Part shown: piece by piece, positions 25,907 to 35,178 of the stretch
How positions within the stretch are numbered: position 1 is the first letter of the stretch
Layout: the number at the start of each line of letters is the position of its first letter
Assembly: GCF_016907085.1 (NCBI RefSeq)
Contig: NZ_JAFBBJ010000001.1
Coordinates: 1,984,001-2,048,000, forward strand
DNA length: 64,000 nucleotides
Source of the DNA: Clavibacter michiganensis
GTDB taxonomy: Bacteria; Actinomycetota; Actinomycetes; Actinomycetales; Microbacteriaceae
Direction of reading: 5' to 3'
Notes under the pieces: model-generated
What the model saw: only the letters and a program-made list of their open reading frames with translations
Told to the model about the DNA's origin: nothing
Databases searched by the model: none
Program-made: the position numbers and the translations under genes

Positions 25907-26895
25907 GACGCGGACCCGGCGGGCGTCGCGACCAGGTGCCCGGCCGCGTCCCAGCGCACGGGCACCGGATCCGGTATGCGGCCGACGAACGCGCCGTCAG
26001 CGCCGGCGTCCTCGAAGCCGAGGAGCGCCGGGCCCGACGGCGTCCGCACGATGCGCGCGGCGTACAGCCCCGCGCCGTGCAGGAGCCGGGCGCGCCCGAT
26101 GTCGACGGGACGGCCGAACGGCTGGTCGTCGTCGAGCGGCAGCGCGAAGACTCCGCCCTCCTGCCCGGCGCGCGCACCCGCGAGGTCGGATCCCGCGCAC
26201 GAGAACACGAGCACCCGGCGGCCGTCCACCTCCGCGACCTGCAGCACCTCGAGGTGCGCGAACCCGGCGCCGGGCGCGCTGAGCGGCGCCGCGGCGGTCC
26301 ACGTCACGAGGTCGCGCGAGACGGCGTGCCCCACGACGCCGCGGTCGAGCGGATCCGCCCCCGCACCCGGCGCGGCGGCCCGCGACCGCGCCGTGACGAG
26401 CATGCGCCAGCCGTCGCCCGCGGGGTCCGGCTCGATCCACGGATCCCGCCACGCCTCCTCGCGCCACGTGCCGTCGGCGAGCGTCTCGTACCAGCGCGGG
26501 TCGGCCGACAGCGCGGACACGCTCGCCTTCTCCCACCGGTGCAGGTCGGTCGAGGTCGCCTGCAGCACGGTCTCCACGTTCACGCCGGCGTCGTCCCGGA
26601 GGAAGACCGAGCCCGTGTACGCCATGCGCCAGAGGCCCGACGGGTCGCGCACGACGCTCCCCGTCCACGTCGCGGACGCGTCCGGCGACCCGACCTGCCC
26701 GTGCTCGAGCACGACGCCGTGGTCGGTCCACGTGACGAGGTCGGTCGAGGTCGCGTGGCCCACGGCGGCGTTCCGGTGCCGGAGGTCCGGATCCCCGAGC
26801 GCGGTCGGCGCGTGCAGGTAGAAGAGGTGCGTCGTGTCGCCGTCGACGGCGATCCACGAGTCCCAGACCCAGAGCCCGGGCAGCGCGAACGCCAT
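25903..26895 (-). CDS. GH32/GH43-like beta-propeller glycoside hydrolase
   Basis: 330 aa, cytosolic. Starts MAFALPGLWVWDSWIAVDGD; propeller marks HLFYLHAPTALGDPDLRHRN, HATSTDLVTWTDHGVVLEHG, TWTGSVVRDPSGLWRMAYTG, AWRDPWIEPDPAGDGWRMLV. RDP and the later HLEVLQ fit the catalytic Asp and Glu regions of clan GH-J, but the canonical WMNDPNG start is replaced by WVWDSW, so the exact family and sugar are unclear. ATGA overlap with the permease gene; operon member feeding on the imported sugar. Confidence 0.8.
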   Translation of the reverse strand: MAFALPGLWVWDSWIAVDGDTTHLFYLHAPTALGDPDLRHRNAAVGHATSTDLVTWTDHGVVLEHGQVGSPDASATWTGSVVRDPSGLWRMAYTGSVFLRDDAGVNVETVLQATSTDLHRWEKASVSALSADPRWYETLADGTWREEAWRDPWIEPDPAGDGWRMLVTARSRAAAPGAGADPLDRGVVGHAVSRDLVTWTAAAPLSAPGAGFAHLEVLQVAEVDGRRVLVFSCAGSDLAGARAGQEGGVFALPLDDDQPFGRPVDIGRARLLHGAGLYAARIVRTPSGPALLGFEDAGADGAFVGRIPDPVPVRWDAAGHLVATPAGSAS

Positions 26896-27719
26896 CAGCC
26901 CTTCACCGCGCCCTGCAGCAGGGCCGCGATGAACTGCCGCTGGAAGATGACGTACACGATCACCGTGGGCAGCATCACGATGAGCGACGCCGCGAACAGC
27001 AGCGGCAGCGCGTCGATGTACTGGCCCTGGAACGCGCCGAGCGCCCCGGCCATGGTGCGCTCGCTCGGGTCGTCGATCATCACGAGCGGCAGCAGGAACT
27101 GGTTCCAGGTCCAGAGGAACAGCAGGATCCCGAGCGCCGAGAGCGCCGGTCGCGCGAGCGGCAGCTGGATGCTCCGGAACTCCTGCCAGATGCTCGCGCC
27201 GTCCACGCGCGCGGCCTCCGACAGCTCCCGCGGCACGCCCACGAAGTGGGCGCGCATCCAGAACACGCTGAACGGCATGTACAGCCCGATGAGCGGGAGG
27301 ATGACCGCCCACCTGGTGTTGATCAGGCCGAACCCGGTCATCTGGTAGTAGAGCGGGATGATGATCGCCTCGAACGGTATGGTCAGCCCGATGATCATGG
27401 CGACGAGCACGTACTTCCCGCCGGGGACCCGGAGGTTCCCGAGCGAGTAGCCGGCGAGCGTCGCGCAGACGAGGCTGACGGGCACGACCATCACGACGAT
27501 GAACAGGCTCGAGAGCATCAGCGTGCCGATGTTCCCGACCGTGAACGCCGTGACGAAGTTCTCCCAGTAGGCGGGCGTCGGCCAGGAGAAGCCGTTCGGC
27601 AGCGAGTCGGGCGACTGCAGCGCGGCGGTGAGCATGCTGGCGAAGGGCAGCAGGGTGAGCACGAGGACCGCGATCAGGAGGATGCGGCCCACGACGAGCT
27701 CGGTGCGGTTGACGATCAT
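26895..27719 (-). CDS. sugar ABC transporter permease (MalG type)
   Basis: 274 aa, six helices, with the binding-protein-dependent motif EAARVDGASIWQEFRSIQLPL (EAA loop) and PFSVFWMRAHF. Begins MIVNRTELVV; overlaps the MalF-type gene upstream (ATGA). Partner of the next permease; the ATPase is not in the window and is probably a shared MsmX-type one. Confidence 0.93.
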   Translation of the reverse strand: MIVNRTELVVGRILLIAVLVLTLLPFASMLTAALQSPDSLPNGFSWPTPAYWENFVTAFTVGNIGTLMLSSLFIVVMVVPVSLVCATLAGYSLGNLRVPGGKYVLVAMIIGLTIPFEAIIIPLYYQMTGFGLINTRWAVILPLIGLYMPFSVFWMRAHFVGVPRELSEAARVDGASIWQEFRSIQLPLARPALSALGILLFLWTWNQFLLPLVMIDDPSERTMAGALGAFQGQYIDALPLLFAASLIVMLPTVIVYVIFQRQFIAALLQGAVKG

Positions 27720-28711
27720 CAGTCGCGCTCCCTCGAGAGTCGTTGGACGGGGAGCACGAGCAGCAGCACGAACACGAGCAGCACCACGCCGAACGCGGAC
27801 GCGAGGCCCACCTGGCTCTGCACGAACGCGAGCCGGAAGATCTCGATGCCGGGCACGAGCGTCGTGGTGCCCGGCCCGCCCTTGGTGGTCGTGTAGATGA
27901 TGTCGAACGTGCTCAGGGCGGCGATGACCGTGATGGTCACGAGCACCGCGATCTCCTGCCGGAGGCCTGGCAGGGTGATGGTGACGAACTCGCGGAGGAA
28001 GCCGGCGCCGTCGAGCCGCACGGCCTCGTAGAGCGAGCCGTCGATCTTGCCCATGCCCGTGAGCAGCAGCACGGTGCAGAGGCCCGTGAGCACCCAGGAT
28101 CCGATGAGCCCGACCGCGGGCAGCGCCGTGCCGAAGTCGGCGAGCCAGGAGCGCGACAGGAAGCCGAGCCCCACCGCGTCGAGGATGGAGTTGATGGTGC
28201 CGGACTGCGCGTACATCCACGACCACGCAATGCCGGCCGCGACGAGCGGCACGATCTGCGGCAGGAACAGGATGGTGCGCGAGATCGACGCGAACGGTCC
28301 GGGCTTCATGCCGCGCAGGAGCGTGGCGAGCGCGAGGCCGGCGGTGATGGGGATCACCATGAAGAAGACCACGAGGACCAGCGCGTTGACGATGGGCGTC
28401 AGCAGCCGGGTGTCGGTGAAGATCTGCACGTAGTTGTCGAGCCCGATGAAGGTGGAGGCGCCGATCCCGTTCCACTTGTAGAACGAGTACTGCACCGCGG
28501 TGAGGAGCGGCCAGACGACGAACGCGCCGTAGGCGGCGACGGCCGGCAGCAGCATGATCCAGCCGACGGTCGCGGTCCGGCGGGCCTCGGGGCCGAGCCG
28601 GCGGCGCCTCGCGGGCGCGCGCCCGGGCCCGCTGCCGCGCGGGGACGGCCCCGCGGGGACGGCGGCGGTCGCCGTCGCCCCCGCGGGGATGGTGCGGTCC
28701 GTGGTGCTCAC
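27719..28711 (-). CDS. sugar ABC transporter permease (MalF type)
   Basis: 330 aa. A disordered Pro/Arg-rich N-terminus (1-45) precedes six to seven helices and the EAA loop YEAVRLDGAGFLREFVTITLP. GTG 28711 overlaps the stop of the solute-binding protein gene (GTGA). Confidence 0.93.
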   Translation of the reverse strand: MSTTDRTIPAGATATAAVPAGPSPRGSGPGRAPARRRRLGPEARRTATVGWIMLLPAVAAYGAFVVWPLLTAVQYSFYKWNGIGASTFIGLDNYVQIFTDTRLLTPIVNALVLVVFFMVIPITAGLALATLLRGMKPGPFASISRTILFLPQIVPLVAAGIAWSWMYAQSGTINSILDAVGLGFLSRSWLADFGTALPAVGLIGSWVLTGLCTVLLLTGMGKIDGSLYEAVRLDGAGFLREFVTITLPGLRQEIAVLVTITVIAALSTFDIIYTTTKGGPGTTTLVPGIEIFRLAFVQSQVGLASAFGVVLLVFVLLLVLPVQRLSRERD

Positions 28712-30057
28712 TGTGCGGCGAGGTCCTGCTCGTAGAAGTCCTGCGTGGCCTTCAGGAAGTCCGCGGGCGTCATCTTGTCGGTGAGCAGCAGCTGCTCGTT
28801 CGGCTGGAGCGAGCCCTGGTAGATCCCGGCGGTGCTGTTCGCCATGAAGTCGACGAAGCCGTCGTCGTCGCCGACCTCGGCGGACAGCTCGAGGGCCTTC
28901 GCGATGAGGCTGCCCTCCTGGGCTGTGGGCAGCGCCTGGGCCGGGTCGCCGCCGGGCGAGGCGCCCGTGACGTCGACCACGATCTGGCGCGCCTTCTCGT
29001 CGGTCACGATCCAGTTGAGGAACGCGGCGACCACGTCGGCGTTCTTCGACTTGGCCGGGATGGCGAAGGTGTTGCCCGTGCCCATCGCGACGTGCTCGCC
29101 GCCCGCCTCGAGCGGCGGGACGAGGCCGAACTGCGCGCCGCCCTGCCCGAGGGCCTTCTCGACGTTCGCCGCGTCCCAGTTCCCGTCCCACATGAACAGC
29201 CCCTGGCCGGCCGAGAAGTTCGACACCATGGTCGTGTAGTTGATGGCGTTGACGTCCGGCGGGAGGTACCCGGCCTTCGCCCAGTCCTGGAACTGCGTGG
29301 CGCCCGCGAGCGCCGCGTCGGTCTGGATGGTCGCGCCCGGCTTGTTGTACATCCAGTCGACGAGGTCCTGCTTGTCCCCCTGCTGGTTGATCAGCGACTG
29401 GAGGATGAAGGTGCCGACGCCGTCCTGCATGCCCGTCTGGATGGGGAGCACGCCCGCGTCCTTCGCCTTCGCGAGGTCCGCCTCCAGCTCGTCCATGGTG
29501 GTCGGCATCTCGGTGATGCCCACCTGGTCGGCGAGCTTCTGGTTCATGTAGATGCCGGTGACGCTGTACCCGATGCCGAACTGCCACAGCGAGCCCTCGC
29601 CGCGCACGCCCTGGTCGTCCATCCGGGCCCCCGCGAGCTGGCCCGCCGGGAAGCGGTCCCAGCCGTAGGCGTCGAAGTAGGGGTCGAGGTTCGTGAGGAG
29701 CCCGTCCTTGACCGTGGTGCCGAGCGTCGAGAGGCGGATCAGGTCCGGGGCGTCGTCGCTCGCGAGGAGGCGCGGCGTGTTCGCGAGGAGGTTCTGGAAG
29801 CTGTCGCGCGTGATGTCGAACGTCACGTTCGGGTGCTGCTTCGTGAACTCGGCCGTCAGCTCGTCCGTGACCGGGAAGCCGGTCTCGTCCTGGATCCGGA
29901 TGGTGACGGCGTCGGTCGGGATCGCGGTGCTCACGTCGCCCGCGGGCGCGGAGGCGACGGGCGCGCTGCCGGGCGCGCAGCTCGCGAGGGCGAGCGCCGA
30001 GACGGCGGCGACGGCGGTGAGCGCTGCCGCGCGTCCCGCCCTTCTCATGGTGGACAT
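28708..30057 (-). CDS. extracellular sugar-binding lipoprotein (ABC transporter)
   Basis: 449 aa, family 1 solute-binding protein. Signal peptide with lipobox ALASC (Cys27), then the mature part with TIRIQDETGFPVTDELTAEFTKQHP and GQGLFMWDGNWDAANVEKAL, typical of carbohydrate binders. ATG 30057 has AAGGAG eight bases upstream. First gene of the five-gene sugar operon and divergent from the LacI repressor, with a palindrome between them. Confidence 0.93.
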   Translation of the reverse strand: MSTMRRAGRAAALTAVAAVSALALASCAPGSAPVASAPAGDVSTAIPTDAVTIRIQDETGFPVTDELTAEFTKQHPNVTFDITRDSFQNLLANTPRLLASDDAPDLIRLSTLGTTVKDGLLTNLDPYFDAYGWDRFPAGQLAGARMDDQGVRGEGSLWQFGIGYSVTGIYMNQKLADQVGITEMPTTMDELEADLAKAKDAGVLPIQTGMQDGVGTFILQSLINQQGDKQDLVDWMYNKPGATIQTDAALAGATQFQDWAKAGYLPPDVNAINYTTMVSNFSAGQGLFMWDGNWDAANVEKALGQGGAQFGLVPPLEAGGEHVAMGTGNTFAIPAKSKNADVVAAFLNWIVTDEKARQIVVDVTGASPGGDPAQALPTAQEGSLIAKALELSAEVGDDDGFVDFMANSTAGIYQGSLQPNEQLLLTDKMTPADFLKATQDFYEQDLAAQ

Positions 30058-30139
30058 GCGGTGACTCCTTCGTCAGGTGATGCGGGGCGGGGCGGTGCGG
30101 GAGCCGCGGGCGGCGGTGCACGCGGTATGACAGGGTGGT

Positions 30140-30155
30140 GGTAAATCCATTTACC
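30140..30155. promoter_or_regulatory. LacI-family operator candidate GGTAAATCCATTTACC
   Basis: Inverted repeat with 7-bp arms and a CC centre in the divergent control region, 83 bp upstream of the solute-binding protein gene and about 100 bp upstream of the repressor gene. AT-rich in a GC-rich setting, as expected for an operator. Confidence 0.65.
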
Positions 30156-30253
30156 CGTCGCAGGAGATCATGCGCGCCGCGACGGCGGGTGTCAACCCGG
30201 CATCGCCGCGGCCCGCGGATCACCGGATACGCTCACGAGGAGGAGGACGCCAC

Positions 30254-31339
30254 ATGCGCCAGAAGCGACCGACCCTGGCGGACGTGGCCCGGCTCGCCGG
30301 CCTGTCCCCGACGGCGGCGTCGCAGATCCTCAACGGCACGCCCGCGACGCGCTTCTCCGAGGAGTCCCACCGCCGCGTGCTGGCCGCCGCCGCCGAGCTC
30401 GGCTACCGCCCCAACATGGGCGCCCGGGCCCTCCGCACCGACCGGTCGCTCACCATCGGGTTCATCTCCGACGTCGTCGCCACCACGCGCTTCGCGAGCG
30501 GCCTCATCCGCGGCGCCCTCGTCGAGGCGGAGCGCGCCGGTCACGTCGTGCTCGTGCTCGAGACCGGCGGCGAGGAGGCGCGGGAGGCCGAGGCCGTGTC
30601 CGCGGTGCTCGACCGCCAGGTCGACGGCATCGTCTTCGCCACCATGCGCGCACGGGAGCTCGTGGTCCCCGACGTGCCCGCCTCGACGCGCGTCGTGATG
30701 CTCAACGCCACCAGCCCGCACCACGGTAGCTCCGTGCTGCCGGACGAGGAGGAGGGCGGACGCCGCGTGGTGGACCTCCTCGCCGCCGCCGGCCACTCCG
30801 ACGGCATCGCGCTCCTCGGCAGCGACGTCGCGACCGAGAGGACCCTCTTCCGGTCGGAGACCGTGGCGCGTCGGCTGCACGGGATCCGCGCCGAGATGGC
30901 CGAGCTCGGGCTGCGCTTCGCGGTCGAGCGGTCGTGCGGGGAATGGGAGCCGGACGCCGGGTACGAGGCCGCGGGCGCGATCCTGGACGCGACTCCCGGC
31001 CTGCGCGCGATCCTCTGCTTGAACGACCGCCTGGCGTTCGGCGCGTACCAGGCGTGCCAGGAGCGCGGGATCCGCGTCGGCACCGACGTCTCGCTCGTCG
31101 GCTTCGACAACGACGAGCTGGCGTCCTACCTGCGGCCCGGCCTCACGACCATCGCCCTCCCGCACGAGGAGATGGGACGCGAGGCGGTGCGTCTCGTCCT
31201 GCGCGACACGGAGCCGGGCGAGCGCCTCGTGGGGATGCCCGTGGTCGAGCGCGGCTCGATCGCCCCGGTCGCCCCGGCGGACGGCGACGCGGCCGGGGTC
31301 GCTGCCGCGCGCCTGGCGGCCCTGGCGGCGACGGCCTGA
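30254..31339 (+). CDS. LacI-family transcriptional repressor
   Basis: 361 aa. N-terminal LacI helix-turn-helix (PTLADVARLAGLSPTAASQIL) and hinge (ELGYRPNMGARALRT), followed by a periplasmic-binding-protein-like sugar sensor (LTIGFISDVVAT ... VSLVGFDNDELASYLRPGLTT). ATG has GAGGAGGACGCC upstream. Divergent from the sugar operon, which it most likely represses through the palindrome at 30140-30155. Confidence 0.93.
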   Translation: MRQKRPTLADVARLAGLSPTAASQILNGTPATRFSEESHRRVLAAAAELGYRPNMGARALRTDRSLTIGFISDVVATTRFASGLIRGALVEAERAGHVVLVLETGGEEAREAEAVSAVLDRQVDGIVFATMRARELVVPDVPASTRVVMLNATSPHHGSSVLPDEEEGGRRVVDLLAAAGHSDGIALLGSDVATERTLFRSETVARRLHGIRAEMAELGLRFAVERSCGEWEPDAGYEAAGAILDATPGLRAILCLNDRLAFGAYQACQERGIRVGTDVSLVGFDNDELASYLRPGLTTIALPHEEMGREAVRLVLRDTEPGERLVGMPVVERGSIAPVAPADGDAAGVAAARLAALAATA

Positions 31340-31364
31340 CGTCGGGCACCGCGGCCCTGCCGGC

Positions 31365-31964
31365 CTAGGCGGTCGCGGTCAGCGGCTGCTCCATCACGTG
31401 ATCCGTCTCCACGGCATCCGAGAGCCGGAACGACCGCGTCCCCACGATGCGGAAGCCGCTGCGCTCGTAGAAGCGGATCGCGCGGGCGTTGTGCTCGTTC
31501 ACGCCGAGCCAGATCCCGGCCTCCGCGTCCCGCCCTCGCTCCCCCGCGAGCTCGCGCGCGACCCGCAGCGTCTCGGCCATGAGCGGCCCTGCCAGCCCCG
31601 CGCCGTGCGACCCCCGCTCGACGTACACCTTGCTCAGCTCGACCTCCGGCCGCAGCCGCAGCGCGCCGGCCACGTCGGCGTCCGCGGGGGGAGCCTGGAC
31701 GACCATCGTGTAGCCGACCGGGCGGCCCCCGACCTCCGCGAGCACGACCCGGTGCGTGGGATCCGCGAGGTGCGCCCGGAAGCGCGCGGGCGACAGGACG
31801 GTGCGGATGTGCTCCGCGATCGCGGCGGCCGTCGTCGTCGGCGGGCACGCGAGCGCGAAGGTGCGGGCGGCGAGGTCCGCCACCTCCTCCGCGTCGGCGG
31901 GCGCGGCGACGCGGAAGGACGGGACAGCGGGGACAGGGGCGGCGGCGGGATCCGGGATGCTCAC
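31365..31964 (-). CDS. GNAT-family N-acetyltransferase
   Basis: 199 aa. GNAT fold with acetyl-CoA loop GSHGAGLAGPL and core strands LRPEVELSKVYVERG and GIWLGVNEHNARAIRFYERSGFRIVG. Substrate unknown; the tail matches small-molecule or protein N-acetyltransferases of the RimI type. GTG 31964 sits 7 nt after TAGGCT. Convergent with the LacI gene. Confidence 0.87.
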   Translation of the reverse strand: MSIPDPAAAPVPAVPSFRVAAPADAEEVADLAARTFALACPPTTTAAAIAEHIRTVLSPARFRAHLADPTHRVVLAEVGGRPVGYTMVVQAPPADADVAGALRLRPEVELSKVYVERGSHGAGLAGPLMAETLRVARELAGERGRDAEAGIWLGVNEHNARAIRFYERSGFRIVGTRSFRLSDAVETDHVMEQPLTATA

Positions 31965-31971
31965 CCTGACG

Positions 31972-31977
31972 AGCCTA
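31972..31977 (-). promoter_or_regulatory. -10 hexamer TAGGCT for GNAT gene
   Basis: Minus-strand TAGGCT ends 7 nt before GTG 31964. Confidence 0.55.
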
Positions 31978-32002
31978 GGCAGCCGCGCGCCCCGGAGACG
32001 AC

Positions 32003-32030
32003 GGAAGGGCCCGCCGAGGCGGGCCCTTCC
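32003..32030 (-). terminator. rplK-rplA terminator
   Basis: 13-bp GC-rich stem (GGAAGGGCCCGCC / GGCGGGCCCTTCC) with a minimal loop, 40 nt past rplA. Confidence 0.75.
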
Positions 32031-32069
32031 TGTGGTGCATGTCGTGCGTGCGCGTCTCGCGCGATGGGG

Positions 32070-32756
32070 CTAGATGGAGTTGACGTCCACCGGGATGCCG
32101 GGGCCGAAGGTCGTGGAGACCGTGGCCTTCTGCACGTAGCGGCCCTTCGAGGAGGACGGCTTGAGGCGGATGATCTCCTCGAGCGCGGCGCCGACGTTCT
32201 CGGAGAGCCGCTCGGGCGAGAAGCTCGCCTTGCCGACCACGAAGTGGACGTTCGCGTGCTTGTCGACGCGGAACTCGATCTTGCCGCCCTTGATGTCGGA
32301 CACCGCGCGCGCGACGTCCGGGGTGACCGTGCCGGTCTTCGGGTTGGGCATGAGGCCACGCGGGCCGAGCACCTTGCCGAGACGACCGACCTTGCCCATG
32401 AGCTCGGGCGTCGAGACGGCGGAGTCGAACGACGTGTAGCCGCCCGCCACCTTCTCGATGAGCTCGTCGCCGCCGACCTCGTCGGCGCCGGCGGCGATGG
32501 CCGCCTCGGCCGCGGGGCCCGTCGCGAAGACGATGACGCGAGCGGTCTTGCCGGTACCGTGAGGAAGGATGACGGTGCCGCGGACCATCTGGTCTGCCTT
32601 GCGGGGGTCGACGCCGAGCTTGAGCGCGACCTCGACGGTGCTGTCGAACTTGCTGGAACCGGTCTCGCGCGCGAGCTCGACGGCCTCCGAGGCGGTGTAC
32701 GCCTTGGCGGGATCGATCTTCTCGGCTGCGGCCCGGTAGGCCTTTGACTTCGCCAT
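32070..32756 (-). CDS. rplA: 50S ribosomal protein L1
   Basis: 228 aa. Full L1: begins [15 protein letters not shown], has RVIVFA, the [16 protein letters not shown] signature, and ends [13 protein letters not shown]. Binds 23S rRNA in the L1 stalk and in many bacteria represses its own rplK-rplA mRNA. 99 bp after rplK on the same strand. Confidence 0.98.
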   Translation of the reverse strand: MAKSKAYRAAAEKIDPAKAYTASEAVELARETGSSKFDSTVEVALKLGVDPRKADQMVRGTVILPHGTGKTARVIVFATGPAAEAAIAAGADEVGGDELIEKVAGGYTSFDSAVSTPELMGKVGRLGKVLGPRGLMPNPKTGTVTPDVARAVSDIKGGKIEFRVDKHANVHFVVGKASFSPERLSENVGAALEEIIRLKPSSSKGRYVQKATVSTTFGPGIPVDVNSI

Positions 32757-32855
32757 TCGTGTCTCCTGATTCGAGAGTGCGGTTGATGTGAGCCTGGCCG
32801 GCTCTCCCGCGTGATGCTGGAGCGGATCCCGGTCGGGACCCGCGGGTGGTGGAGG

Positions 32856-33287
32856 CTAGGCCTCGACCGTGATGCCCATGGAGCGGGCGGTGCCGGCGAT
32901 GATCTTCGCCGCGGCGTCGATGTCGTTGGCGTTGAGGTCGGCCTGCTTCTGCTCGGCGATCTCGCGGACCTGGTCCATCGTGAGCTTCGCGACCTTGACC
33001 GTGTGCGGCGTGCCCGAGCCCTTGGCGACTCCGGCGGCCTTCTTGATGAGCTCCGCGGCCGGGGGCGTCTTGAGGATGAACGTGAACGTCCGGTCCTCGT
33101 AGACGGTGATCTCGACGGGGATGACGTTCCCGCGCTGAGCCTCGGTCTGGGCGTTGTACGCCTTGCAGAACTCCATGATGTTGACGCCGTGCTGTCCCAG
33201 CGCCGGCCCGATGGGCGGTGCGGGGTTGGCGGCGCCGGCCTTGATCTGCAGCTTGATCAGACCCGTGACCTTCTTCTTCGGTGCCAT
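32856..33287 (-). CDS. rplK: 50S ribosomal protein L11
   Basis: 143 aa, [20 protein letters not shown] start, with [20 protein letters not shown] and the RNA-binding C-terminus. Binds the GTPase-associated region of 23S rRNA. ATG preceded by GGAAGAGAA. Downstream of nusG. Confidence 0.98.
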   Translation of the reverse strand: MAPKKKVTGLIKLQIKAGAANPAPPIGPALGQHGVNIMEFCKAYNAQTEAQRGNVIPVEITVYEDRTFTFILKTPPAAELIKKAAGVAKGSGTPHTVKVAKLTMDQVREIAEQKQADLNANDIDAAAKIIAGTARSMGITVEA

Positions 33288-33340
33288 TTCTCTTCCTTCT
33301 TCTTGATTGCTAGATCGAGCGGGCCGCGCGGCCCGACCGC

Positions 33341-34369
33341 CTAGAGCTTGGTGACCTGGTCGAAGCTGAGCTCGACCGGGGTCTCGCGCTCGAACAGGGA
33401 GACGAGCACCGTGAGCTTGCCGCTCTCGGGCTTGATCTCGCTGATGGAGCCGGGGAGGCCCGCGAACGAGCCCTCCTTGATCGTGATGGTCTCGCCGATC
33501 TCGAAGTCGACCTCGGCGGCGACGACGCGCTGCGCCTGGCCGCCCTTGGTGGGCTGGCCCTTGACCTGCGCCACCTCCTTGATCTCGACGAGGCTCTTCA
33601 GCATGGAGAAGGCCTCCTCGAAGCGGAGGGGCGTGGGGTTGTGGGCGTTGCCCACGAAGCCCGTGACGCCGGGGGTGTGGCGGACGACCGACCAGCTGTC
33701 CTCGTTGAGGCTCATGCGCACGAGCACGTAGCCCGGGATGCGCACGCGGTTGACCATCTTGCGCTGGCCGTTCTTGATCTCGACGACGTCCTCCATCGGG
33801 ACCTCGATCTGGTAGATGTCGTCCTCCATGTTGAGCGACACCATGCGGTTCTCGATGTTGCTCTTCACGCGGCGCTCGAAGCCCGCGTAGGAGTGGATGA
33901 CGTACCACTTGCCCGGCTTGGAGCGGAGCTCCTTGCGGAAGTCCTCGTAGGGGTCGACCTCGGCGTCGTCCGCGTCCTCGTCCGGCACCAGGTCAGCCTC
34001 GGCCTGGGCGACGTCCTCCGCGGTGGCGGGCGCGACGTCGGCGGGCTCGAGGGCCTCCTCGGCCGCCTCCTCCTCCGCCTCGTCGTCGGTCGCCTCGACG
34101 GCGGCCTCGGCCTCGTCGGCCGAGTCGATGTCGAGCGCGTCCTCGACGATGGCGTCGGCCTCGGGGTCCTCGACGGACTCCATCGCGTCGAGCGCGGCCG
34201 TCAGGTCGGTCTCGACCGAGTCGCCCTCGACGTGCAGGGCGGTGTGCTCTGCCGCATCCGAGCTCTCCTCGGAGGACTCGATGGCGTGGCCCTCCTGGAC
34301 CTCGTCCACCTCGGAGGACTGCTCCGCCGCGGGGGCGAGGTCGACGTCGTCGCGCTTGCTCTCAGCCAA
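33341..34369 (-). CDS. nusG: NusG transcription termination/antitermination factor with long acidic N-terminus
   Basis: 342 aa, about twice the usual 180. Residues 1-140 are an Asp/Glu/Ala-rich, probably disordered extension; the NGN domain starts near 154 ([19 protein letters not shown]), with IPGYVLVRM and [10 protein letters not shown], and a KOW domain ends the protein ([13 protein letters not shown]). Binds RNA polymerase and couples it to ribosomes or Rho. Acidic extensions are seen in other actinobacteria. Lies between secE and rplK as usual. Confidence 0.97.
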   Translation of the reverse strand: MAESKRDDVDLAPAAEQSSEVDEVQEGHAIESSEESSDAAEHTALHVEGDSVETDLTAALDAMESVEDPEADAIVEDALDIDSADEAEAAVEATDDEAEEEAAEEALEPADVAPATAEDVAQAEADLVPDEDADDAEVDPYEDFRKELRSKPGKWYVIHSYAGFERRVKSNIENRMVSLNMEDDIYQIEVPMEDVVEIKNGQRKMVNRVRIPGYVLVRMSLNEDSWSVVRHTPGVTGFVGNAHNPTPLRFEEAFSMLKSLVEIKEVAQVKGQPTKGGQAQRVVAAEVDFEIGETITIKEGSFAGLPGSISEIKPESGKLTVLVSLFERETPVELSFDQVTKL

Positions 34370-34556
34370 TGGATCTACTTCCCTCGTTCTTCGTCGTGCG
34401 TTGCCGTTCTGTGCCGTGCTGCTCCCGGGCGCCGGGCCGCGCGGATGCGGGACCCGTGAGGATCCGCGCCGCTGCCGTGCTCCGCGCGCGTGGACCCTCA
34501 GGTCCCCGCGTCGCTCGCCTTCCGGCCCGTGCCGCCTCCGCGTGGAGGCCCTGGTG

Positions 34557-34829
34557 CTAGGCGCCGTTGCCGAACACCACGATGGCGAGGTACCCGAACA
34601 GCTGGTCGAGGAGCGAGACGATCACCATCATGACGATGACGAAGGCCAGCACCACTCCCGTGAACGTCAGCAGCTCCTTGCGGGTGGGGGTGACCACCTT
34701 CTTGAGCTCCTGCACGACCTGCTTGATGAAGAGCACCAGCCGGGCGAAGGGGTTGCGTCGTGCGTCCCGCTGCTCGCGAGCCTGCGCGACGATCTCCTCG
34801 CTCGGCTCGTCGACGATCTTCCGCGCCAC
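34557..34829 (-). CDS. secE: preprotein translocase subunit SecE
   Basis: 90 aa single-span SecE: basic/amphipathic start, [20 protein letters not shown], then one membrane helix (about 55-80). Holds SecY in the Sec channel. GTG 34829 follows AGGAAGGG at a good distance; the frame extends further upstream but would run into tRNA-Trp. Confidence 0.94.
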   Translation of the reverse strand: MARKIVDEPSEEIVAQAREQRDARRNPFARLVLFIKQVVQELKKVVTPTRKELLTFTGVVLAFVIVMMVIVSLLDQLFGYLAIVVFGNGA

Positions 34830-34916
34830 GCGTGGGTCCCTTCCTGCATTGCTCGGCTGTCGCCCGGAGTTCGGGCGAGCCGCGATGTCACGTGCCCGGG
34901 GACCCGTTCCATCTAG

Positions 34917-34989
34917 CAGGGCGGACAGGACTCGAACCTGCAACCTGCGGTTTTGGAGACCGCTGCTCTACCAATTGAGCCACCACCCT
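34917..34989 (-). tRNA. tRNA-Trp (CCA)
   Basis: 73-nt cloverleaf: acceptor AGGGTGG/CCGCCCT (one G-U), anticodon CCA in GGTCTCCAAAACC, T-loop GTTCGAG, discriminator G. CCA end not encoded. Its place just upstream of secE is conserved in actinobacteria. Confidence 0.97.
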
Positions 34990-35165
34990 CTGCGTCGACA
35001 CCCGCCTGCCCTCATGCGCCACGACCGTGCGAGCACGGACGGAAGAAGGCGCGGAAGAGCATGGCGGAGATACCGACCCGGACGAGTGTACCAGCATCCG
35101 CGGGCCCACGGTCGGGCGGCGGCCAGGCCGGCGTCGGCACCCGCGTGGCGGCGGGCGCGGATCCC

Positions 35166-35171
35166 TATGCT
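35166..35171 (+). promoter_or_regulatory. -10 hexamer TATGCT for aminotransferase
   Basis: TATGCT ends 7 nt before ATG 35179. Confidence 0.5.
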
Positions 35172-35178
35172 CACATGC

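Noticed and set aside
34830..34943. Longer SecE start upstream of 34829
   Set aside because: It would run into tRNA-Trp and adds residues absent from SecE; GTG 34829 has a proper ribosome site.
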